DNA of 64,000 nucleotides from Siphonodentalium dalli (GCA_032622095.1 CP136066.1:45283911-45347910), one strand, 5' to 3'. Counted from the first letter of the stretch, positions 11,480 to 23,585 are shown. The notes: generated by a model not told the origin, from the letters alone. Translations and numbers: made by a program.

Positions 11480-12010
11480 CCGTGCAGCGCATGCGCAGAC
11501 GAGATCTCGGAAACGGGTGGAGCTATCGACTTGAAATTTCCTATGTGAATGTATCTTGCCCCGGATACAAATTTTATCGGGTCGCCGAACCCGTGCGACG
11601 CCAGCTTCGCGTATGCGCAGACGAGATCTCGGAAACGGGTGGAGCTATCGACTTGAAATTTGGTATGTGAATGCATCTTGGCCCAGATACGAATTTTATC
11701 GGGTCGCCGAGCCCGTGCGATGCCAGCTTCGCGCATGCGCAGACCAGATCTCGGAAACGGGTAGAGCTATCGACTTGAAATTTGGTTTTTGAATAGCCCG
11801 GACAACGTCGGGCTGGGTAGAGCTATCGACTTGAAATTTGGTTTTTGAATAGCCCGGACAACGTCGGGCTCTTTCTCCGGATACAAATTTTATCGGGTCG
11901 TGAGCCCGTGCGACGCCAGCTTCGCGCATGCGCAGACCAGATCTCGGAAACGGGTGGAGCTATCGACTTGAAATTTGGTTTTTGAATAGCCCGGACAACG
12001 TCGGGCTCAT
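11480..12010. repeat. GC-rich tandem repeat, 122-bp period
   Basis: The landmark ATGCGCAGAC recurs at 11491, 11613, 11735 and 11928. The first two steps are exactly 122 bp; the last is longer because a 56-bp block ending CCCGGACAACGTCGGGCT is duplicated (about 11760-11871). Units share AGCTATCGACTTGAAATTT and TTTTATCGGGTCG. The array is more GC-rich than its surroundings. Because 122 is not a multiple of three, open frames in it shift from unit to unit and are not a conserved protein repeat. Confidence 0.85.
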
Positions 12011-12015
12011 CGGCT

Positions 12016-13015
12016 AGTATAATATATTCTAATTTAAATTGAACATTTAATTGTCGCATTCTGATTGGAACTACTAACATTTGTTTTCCTTTCAACAAGC
12101 TTCACCACTGATATGTGAAACTTTTTTGCATGTTGCATATTGCGATTGATAACATGCGTCAAACAGCTGGCACTAAATTTAGAAATAAAACTTTTGCCAA
12201 AAAAAATATTTTGCCAATATTGCCAGAATTTTAATATATCTGGAAATTTTTTGACAATTGCTGTTTGAACAACTCTTGATACCAATAGGAAAGCAGTTAA
12301 TTATTAATAATTCAATAAACCAACGAGAGGCCGATCACGATCGGCAGATGTTAACCCATACCTTGGCGATAAAAATTTAATATGATCGGATAAATGAGAG
12401 TTTTGGTGTTGAATTATAGAGTATACTGTTATGTACTATTATAGACAAATGAACATAACACAAATTATTGGAATTTATGGGTCACTGGCATTTATATAAG
12501 AGAATGCACTGGTACAGGATCTGTAATGCTAAACCACCACAGCCAGCAAGCCCATGGGTTAAATGTGTAGGTGTGACCTGGACATGGAATACTTGGGTTA
12601 AGAGAGTCCAATTTAAGTTTACAATAATAATGTGTCCTAGTATACAGATAAGCAACCTCACCACTGACCCATTAATATCAATTATATAGCAGAGCTGTCA
12701 AAATATCACAGGAATTGTTTATGTTGAACACTGACCTCTATTAAACCAATAACAATTATAATGATATCAGACCATCTGAAGATATAACTCTGCAGCAGAG
12801 ATGTCTACTGTTAATATCATGTGATGTTTATTGTTGAATCTTTATTTTAAATTAGATACCATAGCCTTCTTTATCAGATTATTTGCACATTGGCATAAGA
12901 GACATCAGAAAATAATATAGCCTTATCAATAGCTAAGTTGTCCAAAGGCAATTGGTGAATTGGATTTAATGTGGCTCCAAACAGATTTACCAGTACATAA
13001 CACAAGATTTTGGAC
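12016..13015. other. No gene; one half-hairpin repeat
   Basis: Mostly AT-rich unique-looking sequence. At about 12484-12560 it holds a single arm of the TATATAAGAGAATGCACTGG family with its CAGGATCTGTAATGCT flank. No exon is supportable. Confidence 0.5.
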
Positions 13016-13019
13016 CGAT

Positions 13020-13665
13020 TTAATCAAATTTGGTGTGGTGATTCGGGGTACCCTTGGCAGAGTTATAATGGTGTTAGTTTTTCAAATTTTTTTAACTTAA
13101 AAACTTTTTAATTATTTAAAAAAATTAAAGGTCCACATTGGAAATCTTTTTATCAACTTTTATCATAATCATCAATATCTAAATGAAAACAAATGACATT
13201 TTTTTTATTATTGTTATAAAAGTTAAAAGTAAAAAAAAATTTAAATCGATTTTTTTCTTCCAATTTTTTTCTTCGAAAAAGGGTCATAACTCCTTTAAAA
13301 TAAATCGGATCAAACCCATATTCGAACTCGATCTGTATTTTGGGCTGTGAAACTAACAGACCAAATTTGGTTCCAAATCAGATGAAAAATGTTCGAGTTA
13401 TGGCAGAATACGTCAATTCTAAGTCGAAAAAGGGCCATAACTCTGTAACAAAAACTCGGATCAAACCCAAATTCGATCCGTATTTTGGGCTGAGAAACCC
13501 ATATACAAAATTTGGTTCCGATCGGATAGAAAATGTTAGAGTTATCGCATTACTCGTAAAGTGTCTACGGACAGACAGACGGACGGACGGACGGACAGAC
13601 AGACAGACGGACCAACGACGAGTGGTCAATCCGGGCAACGACACTATGTTTACCATACTATGGTA
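13020..13665 (+). repeat. Dispersed repeat ending in GGAC/AGAC minisatellite
   Basis: Two diverged blocks around GGGTCATAACTCC and GGGCCATAACTCT (13281 and 13430) with AATTTGGTTCC-type segments are followed at about 13568-13615 by GGAC/AGAC repeats. The organisation is like that of 1-180 and 57120-57420. The frames in it are not gene-like. Confidence 0.55.
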
Positions 13666-13744
13666 TGGGTAAACATAAAAACCAACCCATGAAATCATAT
13701 CGCCATGACTTTCACCCCTTTCACATAATAACATAAATGTATAG

Positions 13745-14445
13745 AATAACTTAAATGAATTAATTCAGTTTTAAAGTTGTCCATAGAGTTTAATCGTACA
13801 TATACTCATTATACTGCTCGTTATAACAGTTGTTATCAAATAGCTCCTTGAACTGTTTAACTGATTCAGTGGAAACAATGTAATCTGATAAACTATTTCA
13901 GTTTGTAATTACTCTCTGGGAAAAAAATATTTTCGCACATCTTTGACAATTATGTGCTTTTGCATCTTATGCTTTTGTCAACGTGTTCCTTTGTGTAGCG
14001 TGTCTTCAAACAACACACATCTCTCTATGTTGTAGAATCCGTGTGTCAGCTTGTACACTTCTATCATGTCCCCCCGATTTCACCTGTACATATGTATGTG
14101 AGAGACATGAGGCCACATTTCACAAGGCGATTATGATATGATAGATTCCAGAATGTAGCTATCATTTTGGTAGCTCACCTTTGGACAGATTCTATTGCTC
14201 ACGAATGTTTATATAGATGTATACTGCTTACGACAATTCTAAAATGGGTCTTATTAATGTTTGTATCAGCTTTGTCATTATGTCTTTCTCTTTAGAATCG
14301 AAAGTTTGCTTGATTATGTATAAAATGTGGTTGGCTTCTTGACTGACTCATTTAATTGTTGATCGAAATTGAGGTTTTCATCTATATATATCCCGAAGTC
14401 TTTCTCAAATGTTGATCTCAAAATTGCAGGCCTCGCTTCAGTATC
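13745..14445 (-). pseudogene. CR1/jockey-like LINE reverse transcriptase remnant
   Basis: Read on the minus strand with frameshifts and stops, the conceptual fragments are FEKDFGIYIDENLNF, TKLIQTLIRPILEL, VQR.ATKMIATFWN, RGDMIEVYKLTHGFYN and, near the end, VKQFKELFD. This is the usual order of the C-terminal part of RT and the following region in CR1/jockey-type non-LTR elements. Several stops and indels show it is dead. The 5' part is missing. Confidence 0.8.
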
Positions 14446-14784
14446 AGTCATGTAGTATCAGTCATGTAGTACGTGTTTATCGGATTGTTATGCCTGAAGT
14501 GAATAATATGAATCTTTCAGAATTAAACACCACCACCATACATACTAGTAACTGTACAGTAGATTTTTCTGGCACATTTTAAGTATATGTTAAAAGTGGA
14601 AATCGTGTAGAAAATATTTGAATATGAAGATACTGAGTTGAACACAAGGCACTACATACTCAAAACTTTTTCTTCAACATGATATACGTACATGAGCTAA
14701 ACTTTCAGCGAACTCGGTAACAAAATACCAGCTTTGTGAACCTGGGAAATTTAGTTCCCAAAAACCATTGGATAAAGACCTATT

Positions 14785-15205
14785 CAACAGTAGTGTACAT
14801 GTACATGTATTATTATTTGTACTGTGACAACATACTAGTAGGGTGCAATTACAAGGCTTCGGGTGGGTGCTTGATCGTGTCATAATGTGTGAGACCCACT
14901 GTAGAACCGCTGGAATATTCAGTCACAAAAAACATCTTCTCATCTTCAAATTATAAAGGTTGCTACCGGTACATGAACATTGTAAGCCTGCAAGTACAAG
15001 CATTTAAAGAATGCCAAGATGAACATATCTCTGATTAATCAAGATTGTTTGTATTCGTAAAATGTTTTCAATATGTCAAATGACGCCCAACAATTGCGTG
15101 ATTGGATGAGATATGCACTGCATATTACTATTAAGTGACTGGGAGGTATACACTGTATGGTACAAATCAATGCGACAAGACAAAACAGTGAGTTACCGGT
15201 AAGTA
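14785..15205 (-). repeat. Dispersed repeat, copy A
   Basis: Contains CATACTAGTAGGGTGCAATT near 14830 and ATGCGACAAGACAAAACAGT near 15169. Both motifs recur in copy B at 18715-19380 (the first in inverted orientation). No coding potential seen. Confidence 0.6.
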
Positions 15206-15650
15206 GTCTGTGAACCTGATGTTTATAATCAGAGCATGACTAGCTATGGTAGTATAGTCTGATCCCCAGACTATGAGTTAGGGTAAACATTCAGGGGTAT
15301 CCAAGATAGAAGCCGCACCCAGAGGTTGACACATTTCCATAAAATAGTTGATGGGAAGTTACCATCTGTCACGATCCATGACATATTAACTGATAAAAAA
15401 GTGGGCCAAAAGATCTTTATGGGTTATGAATGGAGATGTTGCGCAAGTGGGATGTTGTGAGCTCTGTTCTTATGTTGTTAAGAAAGAGTGTGTATGGTCT
15501 GAGAGAACGTGTGACTGAATCTGACAATACAATTTTGCAAGCAATCATTAATTCTGATTTATTTTATGAATCTTATCTTTTCAAACATTGGAAAGAAATT
15601 CTGTATTACATATAATTGATATTTCTATCATATGGGCCATTTGAGCCTGA
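15205..15650. other. No gene seen
   Basis: Short stretch between two repeats with one chance open frame of about 60 codons (15430-15615) that has no recognisable domain and no family resemblance. Confidence 0.4.
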
Positions 15651-16957
15651 ATTAAATGAAAGTGTCAATGACACTGTAGCTCAACTTTGTAAAGAAGGTA
15701 ATTTTTGTGTGATTGGCAATGAATAGAGAGATCAGATCTGTGGCCCATGCTAATGAATTAAATTTTGAAATCAAAGATGGCTGCTGGTGGCCATGTTTTT
15801 CGGCCGAATGACCCCAAAATGACTCGTTCCCATCTACATGCCATTGTTAACGTCCATGTCAAATTGTATGATGATAAGACTAAAGGTACGAACTGTAGCC
15901 CGTGCTAAACGATTTAGTCATACAAAGAGTAAAATCCAAGATGGCTGCTGGCGGCCATGTTTTTTGGCCGAATGACCCCAAAATGACTCGTTCCCATCTA
16001 CATGTCATTGTTAACATTAATGACAAATTTTATGATGATCAGACTAAAGGTACGACCTGTAGCCCGTGCTAAAGAATTTAGTCATACAAAGAGTAAAATC
16101 AAAGATGGCTGCTGGCAGCCATGTTTTTAGGCCGAATGACCCCAAAATGACTCGTTCCCATCTACATGTCAATATTAACATCCATGACAAATTTCATGAT
16201 GATCAGACGAACATTACGACCTGTGGCCAGTGCTAATGAAATAAATTTTGTAATCAAAGATGGCTGCTGGCGGCCATGTTTTTTGTCAGAATGACCCCAA
16301 AATGACTCGTTCCCATCTACATTCCATTTTCAACAGCCATGACAAATTTCATGATGATCAGACTAAAGGTACGATCTGCGGCCCGTGCTAAAGGATTTAG
16401 TCATACAAAGAGTAAAATCCAAGATGGCTGCTGGTGGCCATGTTTTTTGCCCGAATGACCAAAAAATGACTCGTTCCCATCTACATGTCATTGTTAACAT
16501 CCATGAATAATTTTATGATGATCCGACCAAAGGTACGACCTGTAGCCCTTGTCAAAGGATTTAGTCATGCAAAGAGTAAAATCTAAGATGGCTGCCGGCG
16601 GCCATGTTTTTTGGCCGAATGACCCCAAAATTACTCGTTCCCATCTATATGTCAATATTAACATTCATGACAAATTTTATGAAAATAAGACGAACAGTAC
16701 GGCCTGTAGCCCGTGATAATGGATTGAATTTTTAAATTCAAGATGGCCGATGGCGGCCATGTTTTTTTCTGAATGACCCCAAAATGACTCGTTCCCATCT
16801 ACATGTCAATGTCAACATCCATGACAAATTTCATAATAATCGGACCAAAGGTACGAACTGTAGCCCGTGCTAAAGGAAATTGTTGACGAATCACACACGC
16901 ACACACAGACGACGGATACCAAGCCATGGCAATAGCTCAAACTTTACAAAGTAAAGT
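15651..16957 (-). mobile_element. Tandem-cored Helentron/pearl-like element, copy 1
   Basis: Oriented opposite to the other three copies. It starts with the terminal hairpin AGTGTCAATGACACT at 15660 and ends with the other terminal hairpin (about 16927-16956). Between them are about seven diverged units of 150-170 bp, each with GATGGGAACGAGTCATTTTG and a GGCC-flanked AAAACATGG palindrome (complementary orientation here). A short GT/CA-rich microsatellite lies inside the hairpin end. Oyster pearl elements and related non-autonomous Helentrons have tandem cores of about 160 bp, hence the tentative class. No protein is encoded. Confidence 0.7.
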
Positions 16958-16981
16958 TGAGCTAATAAACTATATAATATA

Positions 16982-17115
16982 TAGAGGATATGAAATGAGT
17001 GTTTCTCTCATATGATATTTATGAAACGAGTCTAAGAATTTTCAGTTTTCTCGAGCCTCCGGCACATGACGAGTTTCATAAATATCATATGAGAGAAACA
17101 CGAATTACATATTCT
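16982..17115. repeat. Foldback sequence
   Basis: GTTTCTCTCATATGATATTT with ATGAAACGAGTC (about 17000-17035) is repeated in reverse complement at about 17072-17100. The flanking ACATATTCTATTTAT recurs at 17108 and 17337. Likely a small MITE-like hairpin. Confidence 0.6.
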
Positions 17116-17654
17116 ATTTATTATATGACACATATAAATTGATTATGATGTCCAAAACGCACACAAATCACTAAATATCTATATGACATAGGCAGCAATG
17201 TGACGTCACTTCATTGCAACGGAAGCCCAATTACACCTGGTGAACTAGCAGAAATAATATGCACGTGAAGATATAGCGCGCTATTCTGTTCTCAGTTTGT
17301 GACATTATATCGTATGTTTATTAGATAAATACGAATTACATATTCTATTTATCGTATAACAATGTCCAAAACTATATATTTCAAGATTATAATTGCGAGA
17401 ATTTCGGCATCACGTTGATTGAAGCACACGAATTTGACCTGCATTTAGTTAGAGATGCGGCTCGGCCCCGGCTGCCATTCAGCCAATCAGAACACACTTT
17501 TTGTCAACAAACCAATCAAATTATCGGAAGTTGATATGAACTAGTAATTGATATGAAATTGATTTATGACATACTTTCCAACGTAAATAATAATTCAGTC
17601 AAATGATAAATATATTTACTAAACATTTCGAGGGTTACCAGTAAAGAACTATTG

Positions 17655-17933
17655 TGCAAAATTATGAGTGTAATAACTCAAAACCCTTCAAGCTGATCAA
17701 GGCCGACACAAAAGAACTAGAACATTCATTCTTCCCGAGAACAATTCTAAAATGGAATCAGCTTGAGGAAAACACATGTGCCTCTCTGCTGGAGAGAACA
17801 TCAACCAGCGGTCAAACACCACCATACTGATCCAGGACCTAGTGTACTCATATCCGGAAGGATCCTACCAATCTCCATCAGAGCGCATCAGTCACACTTC
17901 CTTTCTGACTCTGTCACCGGCTGGGAACTAGAG
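17655..17933 (+). pseudogene. LINE ORF2 C-terminal tail remnant
   Basis: One frame reads KADTKELEHSFFPRTILKWN followed by QLEENTCASL. The FFPRT...WN motif is the usual last conserved segment of ORF2 in several LINE clades. Upstream RT is absent. It ends where the foldback element at 17934 begins. Confidence 0.65.
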
Positions 17934-18297
17934 CTGAATAGGTCACTCTCACCAGTTTTCTGTGATAAAGTTACCCATGTTGGAGAGGATTGTGATAAAG
18001 TTACCCAGGTTAAGAATATTTCATGTTTAGCAACAAATTATTAATTTTTGGGATCAAAATGACGAACTACAGTACTAATATACATGTATATGTCTTAATG
18101 TGTGCTTGATATTATAAAGGGCTATAACTGTCAAAACAATATTTCCCTCAGTCACTTTTAAATCAAGTTCTTTTTGGGAGATTTGCTTTTAACCTGGGTA
18201 ACTTTCTCCCAAATCTCTCTAACCTGGGTAACTTTATCACAATTTCAGGAACCTGGGTAACTTTATCACAGAAAACTGCTGAGAGTGACTTATTCAG
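17934..18297. mobile_element. Foldback element with GATAAAGTTACCCA repeats
   Basis: The left end CTGAATAGGTCACTCTC, followed by TTTTCTGTGATAAAGTTACC, is mirrored by the right end finishing GAGAGTGACTTATTCAG at 18297. The GTGATAAAGTTACCCAGGTT motif occurs twice on the left and three times inverted on the right. About 364 bp, no coding sequence. Confidence 0.8.
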
Positions 18298-18714
18298 TGG
18301 AAATAGACTGCGGTTTCTATATTTATTATGGGATTTTCCAGCAAAAATGGCGAAAACCGATCGCCCCAAAAGTTAAATTTCTTATGTGCTTTGAGAACAT
18401 TTCCTGCACTATAAACTTAATGGAAGAATGGAGGATCAGTGCGGTAGTTTTGTTGACAATTTTCGCAATCTACTCGTCAAAATTGCAGCAAATAAGAACT
18501 CTTGTGTACTTGCCACGCATGTTGTCGTGACATTGTCATCCATGTGCCTTTAAATTAATACGTTTGTGTTGATAAAATAATTGGAGAACCAAATCACACA
18601 ATTTTGAAATATAGTTCTTTGCTTCTAGTGGGACTTTCATAACTGACAGTATGCAATTACACAAATTTTAATCGATAATTTGTGTGTTTAACAAGGGCAG
18701 CATGTTGCTCTGCT

Positions 18715-19380
18715 CGATTAGTGTATATCGCGGAAGTCCACCAAATCATTTGGCAACAGTAGTGTACTGCATATTACTGTTAAGTGACTGGGAGGTATAC
18801 GTACACTGTATGGTACAAATCAATGCGACAAGACAAAACAGTGAGTTACCGTACCAGTAACTATTAATTTAAAGGCACATGGAAGCCCTTGTACCCTTCT
18901 GGACAAAACAAGTGTCCAATTAACTGCGGTGCCGTTAGCATTGCCACCGCGGCTGAAATGCAACTACACCGCGGCTCCACCGGCTAACTACAGTTGGGCC
19001 GCGGTGTACTTGCCATTCGGCATGGTGTATTTGCCACGGTGTACTTTCATCAAACCGAAAAAAGACAATACAAACCAGAAATCTAACCACGGTGTACATG
19101 CCATTCGACCGTGAGGGTAGTTGTCTTTCGGCCGCAGTGAACTTGCCGTTTGGCCGCAGTGTACTTGTCATTCGGCCGCGGTGCTCAACTGCAGTTACAA
19201 ACTCTGACACCGCAGTCGAACGGAAATACACCGCGGTGCCAATGGACACTTGTTTCGTCCAGCCGGGTAATTGCACCCTACTAGTATGTTGTCACAGTAC
19301 AAATAATAATACATGTACACTACTGTTGCCAAATGATATCTTAATATCGCGGAAGTCCACCAAATCATTTGGCAAATGTG
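18715..19380 (+). repeat. Dispersed repeat, copy B, interrupted
   Basis: Holds the same two motifs as copy A (ATGCGACAAGACAAAACAGT near 18819 and AATTGCACCCTACTAGTATG near 19267). CCACCAAATCATTTGGCA occurs near 18740 and again near 19360. The GC-rich TIR element at 18899-19262 sits inside it. Confidence 0.55.
18899..19262. mobile_element. TIR element with GC-rich CCGCGGTG repeats, copy 1
   Basis: Ends are CTGGACAAAACAAGTGTCC and its near-complement GGACACTTGTTTCGTCCAG. The interior is built of irregular units around GGCCGCGGTGTACTTGCC and is far more GC-rich than the surroundings. A second copy lies at 40633-40908. No duplicated target is evident. Open frames on both strands are by-products of the GC-rich repeats. 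Confidence 0.75.
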
Positions 19381-19384
19381 GGTA

Positions 19385-20010
19385 AAATGTCACCGGTAGC
19401 AGCAGTCGTACCGAGTCATCAAGGGAGGTAAACCCTGCATGTAGTTTTGTACCCTACACTGAACAAATACAGATTGAGGTAGTTATTGATCAACTTCCAG
19501 GCTCATGTCATCATGTGATTTTACACAAATTTCATAATCATGACTGATAACACGAAAACAGGAGACTTACCCGACGAAATTTCTTAATTATGAAACAATG
19601 GAAAAAAGATCATCGTTGACAATATAGAAAAATAATCTGATAACAAATTATCCATTGTATACTCATAGATATTGTAATTTAATGTGAAATTCTCTCAATA
19701 TTATAAACAAGTGCTCTATTTGGACGCCGAAAGTTACGATGAACTGAAGCAACTCTCTAATGTACGTACCCAGAAACGTAACCACCGAATAATTTACGTA
19801 ATTATTGGCCGCGGCACTTGGAACCATATTTGAAGTTTCCACAAAGTGCATGCGGTCGGATAAGATTCAACAAGATTCAAATTTGAATAAAGTTTATTTG
19901 GTACTGAATTCAATTTCATAATAAATAACAGTATACAAACAGGACCCTACATAAAAGTAAAAGTTCAACTTTAGTATATCAGAATAAGGCCCTTATCCCA
20001 ATGGTATCCA
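19385..20010. other. No gene seen
   Basis: AT-rich sequence without recognisable exons, RNA genes or repeat family. Confidence 0.4.
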
Positions 20011-20128
20011 GCTAACTGGGACCTTGGCTAACTGGGACCTTGGCTAACTGGGAGTCAAGTCAGGCTAACTGGGACCTTGGCTAACTGGGACCTTCTGGCT
20101 AACTGGGACCTTGGCTAACTGGGACCTT
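20011..20128 (+). repeat. Minisatellite GGCTAACTGGGACCTT
   Basis: About seven copies of a 16-18 bp unit in direct tandem, with two spacer variants (GAGTCAAGTCA and CTT insertions). Confidence 0.95.
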
Positions 20129-20704
20129 CAGATATATTATTAATGATTTCATTAAAATCAATTTTTATTAAAGGGGTACTGTACGCCATTTTCATTAAAT
20201 TTCCGGTGACAACAACGATCTAATATCGATAATATATAGAAACATAAGTAATTTGAGTCGAAGATGTATTCTGTAAACGCTCAGGTTAATAGGCTATCTT
20301 AAAATTTAATAATCTAAAAGTTAATAATTTGATATAAATTGAATTTATGACTGGAGCCATAAAATGGCTTGGCTAGCAATGTTTGTCTAGCAAAAGTAAC
20401 CGGTAATCGGTAATGCCAATAAGGAGTTTGTCCCAACAGCGCACCAAGGCGAATCGGTAATGACCTTTGCTTTTCTATTAGTTGTGACTACGGCTGCTTT
20501 GAATATTGTTTGTTTTACATTAAAGTTTTTTTCAAGTATAAGAACTAATAACCATCTATTTTAAGGTTTTTATATTAGAAACGCATGATCAAACCGATTT
20601 ATCACTTTTTATCAGAGGTGACGCCACAAGGATCACCGACCAGCACTGGAGCAGTCACCAAACACCAACAAAACAAAACAAACACTGCCATTTTCTATCA
20701 TCTA

Positions 20705-21000
20705 TGGGAGGCCCTTTTCACATTTATTATTTATTTGCGCTTAGGCACAAATATTTTACTTAAGTGTAAATCATTTGCGCTTAAGCGCAAATCATTTAAT
20801 CATTTACACTTAAGCACTAACGATTTGGGCTTAAGCGCAAATATGTGTGTATTAATTTATTTGCGCTTTTAGTGCAACTTTGCAAGTGATTTGCGCTTAA
20901 GTTTAAATGATTTCGCTTAAGCGCAAATGATTTACGCTTAAGCATAGATAGAGGTTATTATTAAGCATAAATAAATAATAAATGTGAAAAGGGCCTCCCA
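20705..21000. mobile_element. TIR element filled with GCGCTTAAGCGC palindromes
   Basis: The ends TGGGAGGCCCTTTTCACATT and its exact reverse complement are flanked by TA on both sides. The interior is an array of imperfect palindromes TTTGCGCTTAAGCGCAAAT, intact or decayed, at least seven times. No coding sequence. Confidence 0.8.
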
Positions 21001-21266
21001 TAATTTTCAGGGCCACCTAGTCTTTTCTAAAGATTGACTCTGCATATTGCTTCATATCTAAGAATCTTCTTGTAAGATTCGCACTTCCATTGCCAGTCCA
21101 CGCCCCTCAATTAGCACATAGATAAATGAAAATATGCCCCCCGCCCAAATGGGAGATTGCAATGAATGTCCGGCTAGGGTGGCTATATAAGGCATATAAC
21201 ATTTTAACTTTTATGTGAGATCGCATTGAATGAATATGGGATGCCAAATTGACATTTAATAAATAA

Positions 21267-21424
21267 TTGAGCTTAAACGCAATAAGGAATCTCTTATTGC
21301 GCTAAGGAATTTTCTTATTACGCTTAAGCGCAATTAGATCTTCCCTTATTGCGCTTAAGCTCAATAAGAACATTCCTTATTGCGCTTAAGCGCAATTACA
21401 TCCTTATTGCGCTTAAACGCAATT
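21267..21424. repeat. Array of TTATTGCGCTTAAGCGCAA palindromes
   Basis: Five to six units, each a palindrome centred on CTTAAG with TTATTGCG arms, separated by 5-12 bp spacers. Related to, but distinct from, the array at 20740-20960. Confidence 0.8.
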
Positions 21425-22079
21425 AATATCTCCCTCATGAATTATCCTATATGTGCCTGTTAACAGGGGTAGATATTGATTGATTAGCTGTTATGGTATC
21501 TGAATAGGCTTATATATGTACATACTGGATGTGGACAGTCATCATGTGACCAATAAACTCCACCCATTGCACCATAGACTACACCATTTGAATTATAGGG
21601 AGTTTATCAAGATATATTTAATATAATATGGAAGCGATAGATTATGTTTAATGTCTATACGCTCAGTTTGTGGTTATATATAGGAGAGAATAAAATAGAC
21701 ACTGGGCCCTGATTGGTCAATAGCCTTGTGTGCTTTTCACATAAAAAAAATCAACACACCTCTTCCCTATGATTTCCCATAGGTAAAATAACCATTGGCA
21801 CAGGAATTAACCCTTTGTAGTGAAGTTTGAATTTTTTGGTGTGGTCTAAAATATGACTGTATTTTTTTATGCGGTTCTGACACTAGTTACGAAAACATAA
21901 GATTTAAAGGCGAATTCCCTGCTAGAGAGACATGATTTTTTTGTGTAAAAAGTTTCCCAAAATGTCAATTTTTCAGATTTAAAGAAAATTTTGGACCCAA
22001 CATTTATATTGCCAACACTATACGCTAAAACGTTAGCACTGAGGCCTATGGAAAACATTTACACCAGTGTAACCTTGTG

Positions 22080-22340
22080 TTTGCTGGCCGGGACAAACAT
22101 TGTCTGACTAAAAAATTATCTCCCTTGGAAACTCTCTTCCATGAAGAGATTTATTTAATCAATAGTAATTCCTGGTTAGAGATACTTGAGAGCAGCTACT
22201 TTTGCTAGACAATCATTGCGCGACGGAAAAATATCTCCCTTGAGAAAACTCTCTTCCAGGAATAGATAGCATTCGTCAATATAGTGCTTCCCAGTTACAG
22301 ATACCTGGTTGCAGATACTTTTGCTAGACAAACATTAGAT
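22080..22340 (+). repeat. Diverged direct duplication of about 120 bp
   Basis: Two units share AAACTCTCTTCCA, GATACTT and TTTTGCTAGACAA segments (about 22088-22215 and 22230-22340). Part of the interior of the 20171-22746 element. Confidence 0.6.
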
Positions 22341-22797
22341 ATTCTGCCATAAAATGGCGTCAATTAAATTACGAATTTCCGTAATCAAACAAAGTAATTG
22401 AGGGATACTGGATTGTTAAACCGATCGCACACACGATCGCTTAAAATATTATGATGATACGGGGAGAACACTCAAGCCACTCACTGACTAGCGACGATAC
22501 AATAACTTAAATGATTATATGGGACTAGTATGCCTATAATATAACTTTTATTTGATTCATTTGGTTGAAAACTGTACAAAAATTACTCAACAACGACAAT
22601 TTGTATTTTTGCATTCCGGTAAATTTGTCATCCGTAACACTACTTCGTACTCAACAGACTTTCAAATAATGAAAAAAAATGTTACCTTATTCTCCGACTC
22701 GGAGACTATACAAACCAACAACAACATTTGGCGTACAGTACCCCTTTACGTCATGAGAAAGTTAAAAACAAATGAAATGTTAACATTTTAGATAAAT

Positions 22798-23003
22798 AAC
22801 ATTAAATTGTTGTAAGCAATCTGCAGCTTCTCGACTTGTAGATGTCACCATAGCGCTTGCCCAAAGTGGAAAGAACAGCCGTGGATGATTGGGTCGTTGA
22901 AGACGTCTCTGATGCCTTGCCATAATCCACTGGAAGGCTGGAAGGCTGGAAGACGAAACGGCTTGGAGTTGTACCCATAACCGATTGAGCCACCGAGGCC
23001 CCC
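22798..23003 (-). repeat. tRNA-derived SINE head, degraded
   Basis: On the minus strand it begins GGGGGGCCTCGGTGGCTCAA, with an A box (TGGCTCAATCGGTTA) and the CCAAGCCGTTTCG segment shared with the SINE at 34554-34865. A GGCTGGAAGGCTGGAAG minisatellite expansion has replaced the expected B box, and the body then differs. Confidence 0.6.
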
Positions 23004-23147
23004 CTTTGAAACTAGACAATTCTATACAATCACTATATAACATTGAATAATCTGGGGACCATTGTGGCCCATTTGTAGAAATAATGGGACATACTTTTCA
23101 ATGCCACCCTCGGTGCGATCGTCAATGTATAAATTTATATATCTTAA

Positions 23148-23501
23148 AGGGGAGCACTGTAGAATAAATCCGGCCATTTGTTGGACTATTCAACAGAATA
23201 TATGCAACAAATGAATGAATTTGAGCCATGGATGAGTGCAAAATACACTAATGTGATCTGTTATCGATGCAATCAACATGGTAAGAATAATGAAAATGAA
23301 TTTATGACTGGAATCATAAATTCATTTTCGTTATAATGATCATTTTGTTTGCATCGTTCATCATAGATCATATATTATACATATATGAGTGTATTTTGCA
23401 CTCATCCATGGCTCAAATTCATTCATTTGTTATATATATTCTGTTGGGTATAAAAGGAGATGGTCCCATAAATGGCCGAATTTTGTGTATATAGTACCCC
23501 T
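23148..23501. mobile_element. Foldback MITE flanked by TTAA
   Basis: Ends AGGGGAGCACTGTA and the complement of AGGGGTACTATA are both bordered by TTAA. Long inner arms hold CATTTGTTG, GAGCCATGGATGAGTGCAAA and their complements. The centre is the palindrome GAATTTATGACTGGAATCAT. About 354 bp. Confidence 0.8.
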
Positions 23502-23585
23502 TTAAGACCATTTCCATCAAAACATCCATATCTTTCATGAATATAAATTAGTTTAAAGTCAATTTAATTCTAACATGTATAGACT

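Larger units (their letters stand above)
20171..22746. mobile_element. TIR element AAGGGGTACTGTACGCCA
   Basis: The left end AAGGGGTACTGTACGCCA and the right end TGGCGTACAGTACCCCTT are inverted and both flanked by TA, a possible TA target duplication. Subterminal AATGTTTGTCTAGCAAAAGT near 20380 is also inverted near 22315. The 2.6-kb interior contains a nested TIR element (20705-21000), a palindrome array (21267-21424) and a diverged tandem duplication (22080-22340), but no transposase. The same left end occurs at 63843. Confidence 0.65.

Noticed and set aside
11377-11736. Repeated peptide frames over the 122-bp array
   Set aside because: The period is not a multiple of three, so frames differ from unit to unit; a non-coding satellite-like array.
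18935-19276. Open frames on both strands in GC-rich DNA
   Set aside because: They come from GGCCGCGGTGTACTTGCC repeats; no stop codons arise because of base composition. The same applies at 40576-40924.
23240-23400. Palindrome centred on GAATTTATGACTGG considered as a separate hairpin gene (miRNA-like)
   Set aside because: It is the centre of a longer foldback MITE and recurs in another element at 20341; no sign of a dedicated precursor.
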